DNA of 62,000 bases from Phoronis australis. Lineage: Eukaryota > Phoronida > Phoronidae. Both the position numbers and the translations under genes were made by a program. The number at the start of each line of letters is the position of its first letter. Within the stretch, counting starts at the first letter, position 1. This document shows, piece by piece, positions 58,301 to 62,000 of the stretch. Location: assembly GCA_002633005.1 (NCBI GenBank), contig NMRA01000204.1:4260-66259 (forward strand), written 5' to 3'. The notes beneath the pieces were generated by a model. It was not told the DNA's origin, did no database searches, and was given only the letters and a program-made list of their open reading frames with translations.

Positions 58301-61300
58301 AAACATCGAACATGCACACCAAAGATAAGCGCTCGGCCATAACGATAGAAGGATAATATAAAAACAGAGATATGTTGGAAAACCGATTCAATCTCCATAA
58401 TCACAGACAAAAGTTGCGTATCAAAAGCAGCAAAAACCCCTGCAGAAACAAAGCTCTTACCAAAAACCCCAGCAGCTCATGGTACCTTCATAGAAATCAT
58501 AGCTTGATGCTTTCAGTGACAAGACTGCTGACAACTTTGAAATAGATCAGTGCTAGCTTTGGTGTTCTAATATATACTGAAGTCATTTGCGTACAGGTAT
58601 TGATCAGCCATGCACATATTCAATCAGTTACTGACAGGAAGAACACATCATTTCATCTTCAAATCTGCAGCACTTAAGATGTCAGCACCGGCTTTGCATT
58701 CGTTCACGGAAAAATGTTTTGAAAATGCATGTTCGCCTTTCATAACTCAACCAGTTATTAAGCAGCTCCATGAGACAAAGGGAAAGAGGCTTCAACCAAA
58801 TCTGAATAACACTTTTGTTCCAAAATTCCGATATTAAACTTTCAAGAACAAAAACGCAAGATCGTTGCTTGGTCTTGCGCATCAAGTAGGATGTGTGCTA
58901 GTAAAAAATTGTGAATACAACTAAGCAACACTTGCAATCTCTACAACACAAACACTGACATGAGTTTTCAATGTTTTAAAACAAGCTTTGGAAATTGGGT
59001 TTCATAACTAAAGACCTATTTCTGCAGCTGGTTAGCAATGCCAGTGTTGTCAGGAACCTGCCTTGATAATTGTCAATTAAACCTAAGAAAACTTCACCAA
59101 CCATACCTTCTATGTAACAGCTGGTCAGTGTCATGTTTAAATTATTATCCATGTTTCCTGGACATCATAACAATGTTCATGAAATAATGCCATATCCAAC
59201 TTTGCTTTGCTATTCCACATGTAGTCTCAGGCTGGTAAATTCAACCAAACATCTTGCAGACTGACAACTGGTTTGGCTTTGACATATGATGGCCATGCCA
59301 GAAAGAGTGACCTCGCCAAATATAACCTATTGAGTTTGGTTTAATGACGTGAATAGAGTGCAAGAAACATGTCGCAAGTCACGAAATCAAATAAAACATA
59401 GACCCAAGATTAAACTCTAATTCTTTTTTCAATCAACCTGACATTTGCTATGAGCATATCAATCGAGATACAAACAACGTTTTATAATTGGGAGAACTTC
59501 TATTTTTTCACATAAATATACAAAAAGCAAAGACATTTTTAAACTCGGTACTATAATTACATACACACAGCAGTATATAAATAACTTGCAGCAAAAAGTA
59601 GCCATCTGCTTACGGTCAGAAATTAAAGGAAACATGCTGATAAACAATTTATAACATGGCGACTTCAGAGTTATAAGAAACAGAAAGCTAGATGTTGGCA
59701 AAAGGTTTTTGTAAATGTAGCAAAGGACCTAAATAGTAAAGGTAAGGGCCCTTTTAAGGTCTTAATCAGAAAAATTCCAGTTGGGTGATAGCCCGCAAGT
59801 CAGGTATAGGCATTATATCAGACAAGCACAGTAAAACACATATGAACGCAACTTAACAATCACAGGCACTATCTCATGAGCAAATGTGTTCTTTAGTCTA
59901 GACTAGTTCCTAGCAGAGACTATAGATGGCTCTGATCTATTCTAGCTCATGATTGGTCACAAAATAATGTTGATAACATAGCAACAAAGGGTGGTCCTCT
60001 CATCAAGTGCACAGATTGGTCCCCTCATCCTCATAATAGTTTATAACTTCTAATGCCATGTCGGTGTCTGCCCGATAATGGCAACACCTTTATAAGCTCA
60101 TACTTCGCATATACTACACTGGTGTTTAATCGTAGTAAATATGTACCACTGATGCAAACCTTTTCCTATAGGAGGTACACTTGTCACATCTTGATGCATA
60201 TAAGATACCTAAATAACTCATTTTGTGCAGAATAATAACAAAATGATAGTGTTATACGCATGCTCTACAGCATTTTCAAATGTGAAAGTAACGACACCTA
60301 TCAGGCTAGTGAAATCGCATGAATTTCCATTCAGGAGGTCAAAACGGTCAAGAATTTGAATGTACTTTTGGCTAGCACCAACCTGAAAGAGGCTAATAAT
60401 ACTGCTCAGAAATATTTCACCAAGGCTTTCAATTCCACATGGCTCCGTTCCAATAACTGTAGAAAAATCTATAATTAAAACCAACTGTCTTATGAATAAG
60501 GGTTCTATAATTACCCACATGAAATGCTTTTGGGAAATTCCATTTGTGACGGACAGAAAGAACAAATTGTTCATCAATTGATTATTCAGGTCCCACTGGC
60601 ATGAATCAATTTTTGTCAATTCACTTTGCTCGACTGCGAAAATTACCTTTAAAGGGCATGATGGACGTATGCTGAGAAATATTTGTCAGAGCAAAGCAAC
60701 CGACGTTTTTGAAGACATCTTTTCAATTTTTTATCAGTCAACTTGAAGTAAGTGACAGACGTACATAACAGGCCACCAAAGCTGCAAGCATGTCCCCAAA
60801 AGTCTCCATCACGGAGTTACAATAACAGAAATTTAGGCTGAAAGTTTTTTTTTAAATATGTTTTGTAGAGAATGACAATAATATGTGTTACTTTTTACTT
60901 TTTAAAGACTTTCAGCAACGTTATGAAAGTCCACCATTTCTCAATAATCATTGTCAGATGGTAGTTAGACATGAAAAAGATTTTTAAAAATGTTAGCATT
61001 CATCTAGTGCTAACTATTTCGTACGAAAAATCAGAAAACATAATTCCACTTGTCAGCCAAATTGTGACCTACATTGGTAAGACTTTACCCTAAATCCATT
61101 TGTCACAAACAAACTTAATGATAAAGACTCAAATGTGACAGAGTCAGTTTGAAGCCAAGTTGTCTTAGGCATAGGTATTTGGGAACACTGAGTACATGTA
61201 CGGTATTTGTCCTGATCGTGCTCAGAGATCTTTGATAGTCATAGTCAAGAAGGGGGCGGACTCTGTTGGTCTAACGCATTTGTAAGGGATATCTACAGAA

Positions 61301-61941
61301 GATAAAGATGTCTCAAGGTTGATGTGATCATCCATTCACTACACTTTGACTAAAGGCTATGAAGTAAATGTTACCGTTTAAACAAATATATTGCGACAAT
61401 TGTAATGCAAGTTTGTGCTTTGCGTCTTTATAAAGACCCTGATTTGCCGATCACAAACCAGAGAAATCCGTTTTAAATAACACAACATACTGTTTTATAA
61501 AATAAAATTAGGAAATTCTGTTTACTATTTCATAATGAAGTATCACAATTGATTTGGTAATCACATTTTTGTTTCCACAAAATTATGCCGCAGCTCCGTT
61601 TTACTAAACAATTAGCTGCACACTAAGTTTATTGTTTCCCAAACTAGAAAAAGAACAGTGACACCTTCAGAAAAAAATGAACAACTACTTGAACATGTTT
61701 ACTGCAAATTGATGGTCGATCGGTTTGTGACAGTACTGAAATTATGTGCATTCAATTCGAAACCTCAAATTCCATGAAAGGAGTCAGATTCCATAAATTC
61801 CACGTGGTTTGAGTCATCGTGGAAAGTCAGCATCCTACACCCTTCATACCACAGCTCAAACTGACTAAACACGTTACTAAAAAGCAAACACATATGTTCT
61901 CATTGAAGGCAAGAATTATATAACAAACATAAACTTGTCTA

Positions 61942-61998
61942 GGATTCAAACCCGTGCACTGTTGTAGAGAGATATTGCACACATACGCCACTGCACCA
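61942..61998 (-). repeat. tRNA-derived SINE head at the right edge
   Basis: On the minus strand TGGTGCAGTGGCG (A-box-like) is followed about 35 bases later by GGTTTGAATCC (B box). The structure is cut by, or very near, the window end, so a true tRNA gene cannot be excluded, though the stem pairing seen is poor. Confidence 0.5.
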
Positions 61999-62000
61999 TA

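Larger units (their letters stand above)
50824..62000. other. 5' flank of the TBC-TLDc gene
   Basis: It holds the 25-bp minisatellite, the family G and composite elements, a family B fragment, the candidate upstream exon near 55220 and the tRNA-like head at the end. 55400-61900 is AT-rich with no gene I can support; real 5'UTR exons may lie here unrecognised. Confidence 0.45.

Overview
The window is nuclear DNA from an animal, most likely a marine invertebrate. The evidence is spliced genes with GT-AG introns, AT-rich introns, many short inverted-repeat (MITE-like) elements, tRNA-derived SINE heads and minisatellites. I cannot name the species from the sequence alone. There are no bacterial operons, CRISPR arrays or viral genes, and most open frames are chance frames in introns or repeats.

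Two genes can be assembled exon by exon. The first, on the plus strand, is a mitochondrial agmatinase-type ureohydrolase (AGMAT-like) with six coding exons between 9118 and 12850. All splice phases agree and give 343 residues, and all six metal-binding residues of the arginase superfamily are present. The second, on the minus strand, is a TBC1D24/Skywalker-type protein with eleven coding exons between 50805 and 17239. It gives 621 residues in one consistent frame: a Ser-rich N-terminal extension, a TBC domain without the usual GAP fingers, and a C-terminal TLDc domain. The two genes converge tail to tail, with about 4.4 kb between their stop codons.

Layout: 1-4170 is repeat-rich DNA with four copies of one MITE family. 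A possible terminal exon of an unknown gene lies at 4174-4275. 4276-8815 has no gene I can support. An inverted-repeat element (about 8816-9052) abuts AGMAT exon 1. 12851-17238 is the convergent intergenic/3' region, with one repeat family next to the stop of AGMAT and downstream of the stop of the TBC gene. 17239-50805 is the TBC-TLDc gene, whose introns hold minisatellites and several MITE families. 50806-62000 is its 5' flank, with a candidate upstream exon, a 25-bp minisatellite, more MITEs and a tRNA-like SINE head at the right edge.

Most worth following up: a second, partial copy of the first TLDc exon at 23203-23691 that keeps a splice acceptor and frame; a MITE family in which five of six copies keep a CACGTG hexamer; a repeat that could place complementary sequence in the two convergent mRNAs; and a 21-bp minisatellite touching a TBC exon's splice acceptor.
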